Assembly (NCBI GenBank): GCA_000711775.1
Contig: ARYC01017185.1
Span: 1-64,000 of the forward strand
Origin: Oxytricha trifallax
Lineage: Eukaryota; Ciliophora; Spirotrichea; Sporadotrichida; Oxytrichidae
Direction: 5' to 3'
DNA length: 64,000 bases
Below, piece after piece: positions 23,301 to 31,748 of this stretch (position 1 is the stretch's first letter; every line of letters begins with the position of its first letter). The notes under the pieces were generated by a model. That model saw only the letters and a program-made list of their open reading frames with translations. It was not told the origin of the DNA and searched no databases. The position numbers and the translations under genes are program-made.

Positions 23301-26300
23301 AAATGCATAATAATTTTGCCTCCATATTAAGTTCAAACTTTATTTGGAGGACCTCCTAGAGAAACAAAACTTCATTAGGAGTATTTTATTTTACTAAAAC
23401 GAATAAAATTCTAATTAAATATGTCAACTTATAGTCTTTTATGGTAGTTCATTTTCTTACCGCTCAGCCCAGAATCTACCAGAATGTCTTAAACTCAACT
23501 ATTATAGTTTATCAAGGTATATTTTATCATTATTATAATAAAATATATCAGCAAACTAAAATGATCACTAACCTTTTGAGAAGAGCGCCATTACTTGGAT
23601 CTAGTCAATAAAAGTTATCATTCCAGCAACCAAGAAAAGTAGAGACCAGAGACGCTTGTACTCAGTGGGAGCCTACTTATGACAACTTTGACCAGTCTAG
23701 CCTTGAGATTTAAATATAAGTTAAGTAGGAGGTTATCAAAGAAGCTGTGCAAATTCAAGAGGAGGTTAAACAACCCTCCATAGAGCATTAATAAATACCA
23801 GCAAAAGTTGACTATTAATGCAAAGAATGCAATAAAGTTTTCCCATACAAGTCAACTTATAAGAGACAGTTGAGATATACACAATGATATGCCAAGTTTT
23901 TATCTCAAGCATTAAAAGAAAGATGGGAAGTATGTCTGTGAGTTCTGTGAAAAACCATATTCTCATACTAGAGATCTCAAAATGCACCTAAAGTAAAAGC
24001 ACAATTAAAGTTTTGTCTCGAAAATAGCAAGAAACCCAGTGAAGTCTCTTAGAGTTGAAGTTTAGAAGTAAGTTAAAATGAAGAAAGCAGTCAAGAACTT
24101 TCCAGTCTCTGATATCAATATAATCATGGTTAAAATAGAGGCTATGAAGATTCCCATATTAAAAATTATTGATGTAGACTCTTGCCTAGAAAGCTACCTC
24201 ACTCTTGAAGATAAAATAGAGAAGAGAGTCATTACAGATGACTAATATGCTTACAATATATATCCTTTCAATTACTACTTGCTGATGACAAGCTCCAAAT
24301 GGAATTTGCAAATGAGTATTATGCTCTTTAAAAGGCAAAGTTAAATGAGTGCAGGCATGTCATCTAGCTTGATGCTATTTTACTTGGTAAAGATCATGTA
24401 GCCTTCAGGCTACCTTTGCTTGAAATGACTTACAGAGAATACTTATCTGACAATAGATGTCAGAGAAAAAATAGCTAGATAGTATAGCAGATAGTTGAGG
24501 GGATTTAAGAGCTTCACAAGTTAGGTTATGTTCATAGAGACTTAAAGCCAGAGAACATCATGATGAACTTTCAGCCTCTTAGAGTTTATATTATTGACTT
24601 CAACAGAGCTCAAAGAGTGCAAGCCTCTGCATAAGGAAATGTTTACGGCAATCCTGGATATTTCCCAGAGAGAGAGAGAGTATTGGATAGATGGAGACAC
24701 TTAAAGGGATATCTGGGCTCTATCAGTAATAATAATAGAGAGCAACATGCCATGAAACGATTACTTTAGCTGCAAGAGAGATTCAAAGCAAAAATTTAAA
24801 CAATATCTCGATAAAAATAAAAGAAATGGAGGTCTCAGAGAACTTGCATACTCAACTATTATCAAGCCAAGCTAAGAGAATTAACAAACAATAGAAACAA
24901 TCAAACATCAACTTAGAAAGATAAAATTCAGAGAACTGCCACATGACTCTAAGCGTATGTTTGTGTGAAATATTTTAAAAACTCGCTTGTTATACTCACT
25001 TAAATTACTAATATTTAAACATTAAACCCCTACATAAACCCTATTAAAACCCTTATAAAGTATACACTAATGTCTACTTTTATCAATCAAACTACTGAAA
25101 GGGTTTTGGGTTTTGATTCCCAATCGTAAAAAGAAAAAAATTTATTATGCCACCGACTTAGGATTTTGGTGAATTTTTAAAAATTATTGTTGCCACCGAC
25201 TTAGATCCCCCCCATTTCTATTATAGATGAGATAAATCAAGTTTAAACTAGCTATTTTCATATTGCTTATTTAAATTAATGATTTATTCATTTGAGCTCA
25301 GTACTAAGTTTGCCTGAATTTATTTGTAGAATCTATCTGACGCATAAGGATTATTTTCCAAAAAATGTGAATAGTTTAAGTACGACTGCTATCCCAACCT
25401 ATTTTTAAACAATTTACCTTTTCTCTTCTGGCTTTGTGTAGGTATAATAATGTTATCTATAAGTTTTTATTTCAAAGGATATAGAGGTTTCTCAAATGAT
25501 TTCTCTCTGAAATTATTCTGAGTTGTATTCTTGAGGTTGTATCTATAGTATTTTTGTTTCTAAAACTATGAAGGGTTAGGGGAATGGGAGTTGCTTAATG
25601 GGTTTTGGGGGTCTTTTAAATTATGAGAGATATCTATATTTGGGTTAACTACTGACATTTTCTATATGTCTAGAGATGAAGTTTCTCTGTCAGAATCGCG
25701 AGATTTATTGGCAAATTAAATTTTTTAAAAAAATAAAAGCTTATAACATGCTTGCGTATAAAAGTTATTCAATAAATTTTGGCAATATCAAGAGAGTTGT
25801 TAAAAGTACTAATCTTTTAAATGTATTCTCCATTTATTTTCTGTTAATTTTGACTTTCTTAATTTCTAGTAAAGTCATTTGATGAGGATTCATTTGTTTA
25901 ATTAGCGATTCTTATTTATTGTCGACTTGGCGTTTGTTTTGTTACATCTTAATTCATTAATTTTTTATTTGAGTTGATTTAGTCCTAGCCACCAGATTTA
26001 ATTCTAATTAATTAATTTACTTATTTTATTGTGAACTAAATTAATTAAAAATTTTCCCTAATATAAAGAATACCCAGATTTTGCATTTTATTTATTTCTC
26101 AATTCTTTTCTATTATCTTTGACCATTTTATCTTATTCCTAAGCCATAGATTGTAAATTTCTCAATCTATCATCATTAACTTCATGAGGTTATTATTTGA
26201 AATTATTTGGCTAAGTTTAAGGTGATCTTGTTGATGGGGAGGCAGATTGAGACTATGATGGTGATTAAGAATTATCAGAGACATCATTCTAATTGTCTAT

Positions 26301-26318
26301 GTCTGATTCTGAGTCCAT
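17390..26318 (-). CDS. Leucine-rich-repeat protein resembling XRRA1, interrupted by a 4.7 kb IES
   Basis: The ATG at 26318 opens a Ser/Gln-rich disordered N-terminus (MDSESDIDNQNDVSDNSQ). It continues after a 375 bp IES into SLDIQKMSVVNPNIDISHN and ends its first half at QFKLDLSHLQQ (25222). The reading frame resumes at 20476 (SGMNSSSINQQINNL) once the large IES is removed. The second half carries NFTILDGFTLLYSCRVKLP, DLGYFNNLNYLDCSD and leucine-rich repeats such as LMSLNLAYNNISNLQFI, LPRLKTLDLTSNYLSQLP, LEDLNLSYNLF, MPRLKRLNLSNNNMEAI and LEELDLSNNQVQSQEEL. A cap LERLLYVKNQTTIMWRR and a long polar C-terminus (to TGA at 17390) follow. The order LDG-FTLL / vertebrate-like LRR block resembles XRRA1, a poorly characterised LRR protein conserved in ciliates; I infer that from memory of the family. 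Borders in 17450-18850 are approximate. Confidence 0.7.
21185..22201 (+). CDS. TBE transposase (42 kDa type, IS630/Tc1 DDE family) with one internal TGA
   Basis: The frame from ATG 21185 to TGA 22199-22201 has 338 codons, with a single in-frame TGA at 21425-21427 (codon 81, context LKY-stop-AHFSL). It carries the DDE catalytic blocks HADEAVFIF (first Asp), EIILFVDNLSVHKT (second Asp) and YSPQFNRIELYWGLLK (Glu). An N-terminal helix-turn-helix-like part contains IYKKNGISYKTVNRIKRV. It would cut and rejoin transposon ends; in Oxytricha, TBE transposases act in genome rearrangement and are germline-limited. The internal TGA would truncate it unless it is read through; a Trp codon TGG mutated to TGA is the simplest reading. 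Confidence 0.9.
22122..22996 (-). CDS. TBE 22 kDa-type protein, frameshifted
   Basis: Read on the minus strand from ATG 22996 (MQSMNDAMKRIQSQDLIGK), with a likely 30 bp GT-AG intron at about 22863-22892, then GLFLPTQEGTTISFLKALLS and LPSKLPLSNKLPERNFFFGV. Near 22515 the frame changes: the upstream frame ends in ISPEEKEKQGIK and the downstream part, QSSNFIEKPDTAIYLMKERS to PSKPQEKEKKEKLNPFKGK, sits in another frame. The 3' end runs into the transposase 3' end, so the two genes converge and overlap. Function of this TBE protein is not established. The frameshift suggests decay, or an unrecognised intron. Confidence 0.7.
23083..23400. repeat. Inverted-repeat spacer inside the TBE
   Basis: The motif AGGAGGTCCTC and its partner recur at 23083 (GGGAGGACCTACTGG), 23217 (TTAGGAGGTCCTCTAAATTA) and 23340-23360 (TTTGGAGGACCTCCTAG). 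The last two form an inverted repeat with the adjacent TTAAGTTCGAA/TTCAAACTT. It separates the 22 kDa and zinc-finger/kinase genes. It may be a small foldback insertion or regulatory spacer. Confidence 0.5.
23561..24968 (+). pseudogene. TBE 57 kDa-type zinc-finger/kinase protein, decayed
   Basis: From ATG 23561 (MITNLLRRAPLLGSSQ) the frame holds CTQWEPTYDNFD and YQCKECNKVFPYKSTYKR, a C2H2 finger. A second finger, YVCEFCEKPYSHTRDLKMH, lies in a different frame after a shift near 23885. The kinase part is again in another frame: DAILLGKDHVAFRLPLLEM, GYVHRDLKPENIMMN (catalytic HRD), VYIIDFNRAQR (DFN instead of DFG) and GNPGYFPERERV. A final shift leads to DIWALSVIIIESNMP, an in-frame TGA at about 24752, and NDYFSCKRDSKQ to TGA 24966-24968. 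Domain order matches the known TBE protein; at least three frame changes and a stop mean this copy is not functional as a simple ORF. Confidence 0.8.
25707..26081. other. IES, pointer AAATCT
   Basis: AGATTT (AAATCT on the coding strand) is repeated at 25701-25706 and 26076-26081. Excision gives NKQNAKSRDSDRETSSL in frame in the LRR gene. It contains T-rich sequence with no gene. Confidence 0.75.
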
Positions 26319-26506
26319 GATTTTAGATAACTCAATATAAAATTTTATTTTTATTATAAATATTTTATTCTATTATTAATTTAACACCGTTCTAAGATTT
26401 TTGTTGAGTCTTATTTATGATATTAATTTATTTAATGAATTAATATTCTTAATAAATATTAATAAATTATCAATTAAAAATGATTTTTAATTATAGTTTG
26501 TCAAAA

Positions 26507-28375
26507 TCACATAGAGTTGCCTCTATAAGAGAACACTCCACTACTTCGGTTTCTATTGGCACCAGTAACATACAATTCTAACTTCCCATTTTTGTAATTA
26601 TCTTACTAATTATATGGCTTTGAATCCCATATTTCGTTAGTTTTTTTATTCTTTCTTTAAGTTTATGAAATTATCTTTTCTTTGTTTTATTTATTGTCTT
26701 GATTACTTAGACTATTTGACAAAACCTTTTCATTCTTGTTTAATGCATTATTTTAGCCATATTAATTATTCAAAAGCTTCTAATCTCCAGCTGAATTATC
26801 ATTTTTTTCTGCATTTTGAGATTTTTATTAATTTTATTTTAATTTCTCATCTACAATTGGTGGTTTGTTAAGGTATTTTTCGGCATCTGATTAAGCCTTG
26901 GTTTCTTATCTTAAATTCTACTATCTCAGTCCTTTTTGAGATTTTGATATAATTCTTCTAATAGTTTTATCTAAAATTCTCTCATCCTCAATTAAAACTA
27001 GGGAATCCAATTCAGAAGGGGTTTTGTAATTTTAGGTGTTATATTTGTAGAATTTCACTTTCCTCTTTAAGTTCTAAATTTAGAATTTATTAACTGTTTT
27101 TATTTAATTGGAACAATGAAACATTGAATTATAAAAAAAGGAATTTCATTTTACAGATACTTACCTCGACTTCTTCTCGATACTTATTATCCATGAATTC
27201 CTAGTTGACTTCCTTAAACATCTTCGGAGCACTCATCATTACTATCTAGTCCGCTACTTCACTCTCATGTGAGGGGTGTGATTTTAGGTACTATTGAAAT
27301 CTCTTAGTTTTTTTGAAATCTTTTTTGTAGGGCTCCAAGTCATCTTTGGTTAGTCTGCCAGATGAAATCGCATATATCATGGCCATATACCAAATATTCT
27401 TTACGTTCCTAGAAAAGATATCAATATATAAATATGTGGTTACTTTCTCTGGCGTTCCCAGTATATAATGAATTCTGGATCGAAATCTACTCTTCCAAAT
27501 TGCTAGTTGCTCTCGTAGCATGTGAACATACCGTACTTCGCTTGGAAAAATGCATTGGTACTCTCTTTTGATTTACCTATGTTAACAATTTCAAATTTAT
27601 CAATAAATTTAAGCATGATATTTTTATGAATGAGATTATAATAACAAACATTGGAAGTTCATAATGATCCATTAACTTATCAATAGCTGGCTTGAGTTTT
27701 CGTTCATCCACATACTCTTTCCAAAATCTAAATGGATCCATCTGTCCACACTCATCTTCAGGTCCCAGAAACACTGCTGGATTGTAGCCAGAACATGCTT
27801 GAAATGAGGTCATGCAGAATAACTTCAAGTTGTGATACCAAAAAAACACTTTAATAACAATTCTATAATAGACTAAAAATTAATCTGAAAGATGCCTTCA
27901 TCATTTTTAATTTATAACTAAATATATAATAATTTATATGATACTTTTGCATTATGTTTTATAGAGTGGTGTAACTTGGTATATCACCCCATTGTTTTCC
28001 AGTCCAAAACTATTTTAGTTCTTAATCTTAAATAAACTTGTAGTATTATTCAGTCTCAAGCGGATCCAGTTTTTTGTTGGCATATTGATAATTAAAACCT
28101 GTAATTCCAATATAAAAATCAAAATGCCATTTTAATGTATTTTTAGCATGTTTCTTCACAAGCCAGTCGGGATCCTAAGGAGCAGGTTCATATGGAATTA
28201 AAACTAAAGTACGCATTTTGGCATATTCCTGCTTCTTCTACAATTCCTCTACAGAATACTGTATTTATTTGTCAATCTCTTTTTAATGCTAAGTTTCAAT
28301 TTCATCCCTGAAGTTGAAATACAACTCGTCAAAGTTGTCTAATTCCTCCTTTCTTTTCATGAAAAACTTTATCAT
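26507..28375 (-). CDS. Unknown protein, two segments with charged C-terminus
   Basis: The ATG at 28375 opens MIKFFMKRKEELDNFDELYF. Segments then read YEPAPQDPDWLVKKHAKNTL, WHFDFYIGITGFNYQYANKK and FWTGKQWGDIPSYTTLQ; after a gap, YNPAVFLGPEDECGQMDPFR and LKPAIDKLMDHYELPMFV; after another gap, LAIWKSRFRSRIHYILGTPE and IWYMAMIYAISSGRLTKDDL, ending KMFKEVNQEFMDNKYREEVE before a GT donor at 27168. A further polar exon from about 27000 (VLIEDERILDKTIRRIISKS) continues open to TGA at 26507 (SSGVFSYRGNSM). I do not recognise the family; no transmembrane helix is obvious. It starts only about 10 bp after the end of the J-domain gene on the same strand, so the two could be one gene. Confidence 0.65.
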
Positions 28376-28385
28376 TAAACTTAAA

Positions 28386-30305
28386 TCACAATAAATAAGT
28401 AAATATATGAATTCTATATATTTATTTAGTTTGTTATTTATTCAATTAAAGATCTGTGTCAAATTTTATTTATGAGGAAAAACATAATTAACATTAGATT
28501 AAGTTTACAAAAGTAAAGATTGTGGTAGAGAACGCTACAAAAAGCTTAAAGCCTTGACTATTTTTCTGAAGGTTCAATTGATGCAAACTTTTAGTTTAAC
28601 CTCCTATGATTGGGATATTGCTTGGTATTGTATATGTGTCTTATTTCTATTTTTATAGAAGTTGTTTCACGTGTTCATGATCAAACTCTAATGCTTCAAT
28701 ATGATTAAATTTTAACTATATCCTGCTATTAAATGTAATAGAGCCTAGATCATCTATTATAAAAATTTTAATAATAATTCTTCAGTAGTTTTGAGTTGGA
28801 AATTGTTCTGACTTCCAGCTATTTACTCCTATAATTCTCTTTACTTCAAAATAATTCTTTCCTCTGGGCTTATTTTAGGGGAACTTTGTTATTCCAAATT
28901 TTGCTATTCCCTCGCTTTGATTTTTTCCTTCTATAACTTCTAGGAGGAACTACTAATAAACCCAGGGGTAGTATATGACTGGTCAATTTTATTTTTCATT
29001 TCGTCTGAGAATGTCTACCTCAATTGCTCCAATTTGATTGCTTCTTAGTCGACGTAAACCTAGTTCTTAATACTTTCCTGAGATAGAGATCGATCAATAT
29101 CGTAAACTTTTTAATCACTAACTTCCTAATTTATCTCAATTTTGCTGGTGTTTTCTCTACTCATTTTTAATTCTTTTTCTCGCATTTCCTTTTTCAGTCT
29201 GTTTTACTCATTAAGCCATTTCATTCTGCTGTGGTACTCACTCATGTATTATTATTCTGCAAATCGTTATATAATTATGATTTAAATGTTAAGATTAATG
29301 CCCCTTTTTTTTATTTTTTGATAGTTATTGCTCTTCCTTGTGTTCTTTAGACAGCTTCTGCTCATCAAAGCCAATTCCCATCATCTGCCGTTTTAAATCT
29401 TGAAATTTTAACTACTGCTTTCTCTCTTACTATACCTAATCAGTAAACGCCTTCATCCTCTCATCATACTCGCGTTTCCTTATATTTTATCGCATAATCT
29501 CCTCTTATCACCTCTGTTCCCTCCATTTCTCTTACTAAAGCCTTTGTAGTTCTAAATCTCTCTCTTTTCTTTCCTGTTCTTAGCGTTTTCTTTACCTTTC
29601 CTGTTCTGCTTTTATGTAGATGGTTTCTCTGATGCGCTCAAATTATCGCTCTCTTTCTTCTTAAAATCTTAATTCTTCCTCCTCCGTGTAAACTACTTTT
29701 TGATTTTGCTATTGTGCATTACTTTGGAAATCATAATAAAGTTTCTTATAAATAGTTAAAAAATGTGATATAACCCTCCAATTCTATTGAATTTTAAAAT
29801 ATATTGATATTAGAAATGAGAATATTCTGGGGAATCATAATTCTATATCATTCTGTCATATTGTTACTTCTACTCCGAGTTAGATAAAACTTCATAAGCC
29901 TCTTTAATTCTCAAAAATTAATCGTAATTCTAATATTATTTTGATTAATTTTGAGGTTAAGCGCTGCTTTTAGCGTCAGGGTGATATATAAGTGCTAATT
30001 TCCTAAATTGTTCTTTAATTTGTTCTAAATTTGCTGATTTTATAAAATAAACCATATGAATTTAGAGTATATCTAATAATTACACCAATAAAATTACAAT
30101 AATTTTAATTTATTTGATTTTGGCAAATTTAAAGTATCGTAATGAGTTTAAGAGCCACTTTTATTATTATTTGAGAATGAAAAAGTAGCTTTATTAATCC
30201 AAATTATAGACTATTATTCATTTCCTCACAAATTATGAAATATTTTGCGTTCATTTCTCTATATTAGCTTGTGAGAATTTCTCAATAGAGATTTCCTGAA
30301 TTTGG
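28386..30305 (-). CDS. J-domain (DnaJ-like) protein with coiled coil and C-terminal membrane segment
   Basis: The N-terminal J domain is assembled across an IES: HYDTLNLPKSANLEQIKEQF then RKLALIYHPDAKSSAQ with the HPD motif that stimulates Hsp70 ATPase, and FLRIKEAYEVLSNSEQKQQY. A likely start at about 30305 (MINLLKNAKFRKSLLRNSHK) is basic and amphipathic, like a mitochondrial presequence, but its junction to the J domain is unresolved. The middle is a long Glu/Arg/Gln coiled coil (29300-29760: EELRFQEERERQFERIRETI). Then MSEYHSRMKWLNEQNRLKKE (29240), an intron near 28770-28828, and a C-terminal part with a hydrophobic stretch GFKLFVAFSTTIFTFVNLI and TGA at 28386. It probably acts as a co-chaperone on a membrane; the partner is unknown. 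Confidence 0.75.
30042..30121. other. IES, pointer AAAATCA
   Basis: TGATTTT (AAAATCA on the coding strand) is repeated at 30035-30041 and 30115-30121. Excision completes the J domain in frame: THYDTLNLPKSANLEQIK. No GT-AG alternative fits, and the conserved J-domain sequence makes this one of the safest IES calls here. Confidence 0.9.
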
Positions 30306-30477
30306 CATTTTTCAGTAAATTTATCATACTTTTAATATTCTTTAAATTTTATTATATTATAATAATATTTTGATTCATTTATTATTCATTAATACAAATG
30401 CTGATACAAATGATACTCTATGACTGAATAAATGTAATTGTAATAATAATTTTATAATAATAAATAATAAAACAATA

Positions 30478-31383
30478 ATGGGAAGTTATTTCACTAGAAC
30501 CCGTGCTTGGTGGTACATCGCCTTCTATGATGAGTACGTCGGAAGACACATCAACACCTCTGCTGGTCTCTCCATCCTCTTCATCATCCCTCTCTACTTG
30601 TAAGTGCCACTCATAGTTTATTATATATTGAATTACAATCTCCCACAATGTCACAAAATTGTATTATAAAATGATTTCAATGTATGGAAATATCATCAAA
30701 ATTATCAATCAATCAAAGATGGATTTTATATGTTATTTTCATCTTTAAATGACTGCAATGACAGTGATTAATAATTATATTACAATGAGATTATAACTAA
30801 TTTAATAGGTATGGTATTTAAGTGAACAGATTGGGAGAGCAAAATTGCAATCATATGATGTATCAGTGGTAGTTCTTTGATAAGAGAAATAGACTCTGCC
30901 ACAACATGATAAACTTATGGAATCTACAATCACTTCTCAATCATATAATTATTAGTTTAATGGAGCACTTTGAGGTTCATAAAGAGCAATTAGAAGATGT
31001 ACTAATTGACCTGGAGAAGAATGGTCCTCGCGTGATTGTTGATTTGCCACCCGAACCCAAGCCAGACACAGCCATCAGCATCTAAGACTTAGCATTAATT
31101 GATGAGATCTCAGGACTCAATCTCTTCATGGATAACTTCATGAGAAGCCATAGCATCACTCAAATGCAAAGAGAGAGAATTGTGCTTTATAATTTATAAT
31201 AAATGTCTCAAAATTAGTTCAATAAATTACTAGTTTTCCTTATTGACTTGAATAAACTTATAAACTAATGAGTATTAAATTTATTTGAGAATTGAGGCTA
31301 GAATGTTGAGATATAGTGGAGAAAAGCCAAAGGAAGTAGCTCTCAACGAAATGAGAATGTTCCTCTACGGAGATTCAAGATGA
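30478..31383 (+). CDS. Small protein, function unknown
   Basis: The ATG at 30478 opens MGSYFTRTRAWWYIAFYDEY, with a hydrophobic stretch SAGLSILFIIPLYLQ. After an IES comes MMYQWQFFDKRNRLCHNMIN, LDVL-type helices (HFEVHKEQLEDVLIDLEKNG), a proline-rich link VIVDLPPEPKPDTA and LALIDEISGLNLFMDNFMRS. After a second IES the end is LLVFLIEARMLRYSGEKPKE to YGDSR and TGA at 31381-31383. Both junctions restore the frame. Length after joining is about 210 residues. No domain is recognised. It may be membrane-anchored through the N-terminal hydrophobic segment. Confidence 0.7.
30607..30824. other. IES, pointer TAAGTG
   Basis: TAAGTG is repeated at 30601-30606 and 30819-30824. Excision gives IIPLYLQVNRLGEQ in frame. 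The left copy also looks like a splice donor (GTAAGT), but no AG-ending intron gives the frame. Confidence 0.75.
31247..31295. other. IES, pointer ATTGA
   Basis: ATTGA is repeated at 31242-31246 and 31291-31295. Excision gives LLVFLIEARMLRYSGE in frame. Confidence 0.75.
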
Positions 31384-31748
31384 ACAAACCATATTACTAA
31401 AATCAATCAGTATAAAATTCTCATTGTTTCTCAAATCTATATTATATTCTTTAATAGCTCTATAGAGCATGGAATTATACAAATTGTATCTAAATTCACT
31501 TAAAATCTAGCTTTATCATCGCACAAGTCTTTTGGTAATTGCTTTTCTATGTTTAAGTAATTTAGAAACATTATTTAAATTTAAAGTATTCACAATGTTT
31601 TATACTTAAATAACAAGAAGCGTCAACATATTTCTTACTAGTTCTTTAAAATCTGGAAGTTTTTAGAAATATAAAATATAAAAAAAAAGATCCTCTGATA
31701 ACATTAATTAAATTAAAAACTATAGGGTGATTTGTAATAAAATATATA

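Larger units (their letters stand above)
20992..25115 (+). mobile_element. TBE: Telomere-bearing element (TBE) transposon, 4,124 bp
   Basis: The ends read AAAAACCCCAAAACTC on the left and, reversed, CAAAACCCAAAACCC on the right, that is, C4A4-like telomeric repeats. They are followed by long terminal inverted repeats of about 125-140 bp (20992-21130 and 24990-25115), sharing AGTAGTTTGATTGA and TTTAATAGGGTTTAT. A 3 bp target duplication ATT flanks it (20989-20991 and 25116-25118), matching the ANT target known for Oxytricha TBEs. Inside lie the three TBE genes in the expected arrangement: transposase (+), 22 kDa-type protein (-) and zinc-finger/kinase protein (+). The left repeat carries an extra 12 bp near 21020. 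All three genes show some damage. Confidence 0.95.
20486..25213. mobile_element. Palindromic (foldback) element, about 0.6 kb, split by a TBE
   Basis: Outer ends are inverted: GGGGGGAGGTCTAAGTCG at 20486 and its counterpart CGACTTAGATCCCCCCC ending at 25213. Each end repeats the motif CTAAGTCG(A/G)TGRCA twice. The arms (20486-20756 and 20801-20991 plus 25119-25213) are nearly perfect complements around a 44 bp spacer. The right arm is cut at GATT by the TBE. Without the TBE the element is about 600 bp and has no coding capacity. Confidence 0.8.
20477..25221. other. 4.7 kb IES inside the LRR gene, pointer CTAT/ATAG
   Basis: CTAT (ATAG on the coding strand) is repeated at 20473-20476 and 25218-25221. 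Removing the intervening 4,745 bp joins DLSHLQQ to SGMNSSSINQQ in frame. Everything inside is mobile-element DNA, so the element itself behaves as an IES. The pointer is short, so phase agreement and the clean coding edges carry the argument. Confidence 0.7.

Noticed and set aside
25676-25882. 68-codon plus-strand ORF
   Set aside because: It covers the AAATCT-bounded IES and part of a minus-strand MDS; composition is that of spacer.
26221-26341. Plus-strand acidic reading (DYDGDQELSETSF) with an in-frame TGA
   Set aside because: The minus strand of the same bases encodes the start of the LRR protein (MDSESDIDNQ) without a stop and joins its next segment by a pointer, so the plus reading is a shadow.
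26665-26871. 68-codon hydrophobic plus-strand ORF
   Set aside because: It is antisense to a longer, polar minus-strand exon of the 26507-28375 gene.
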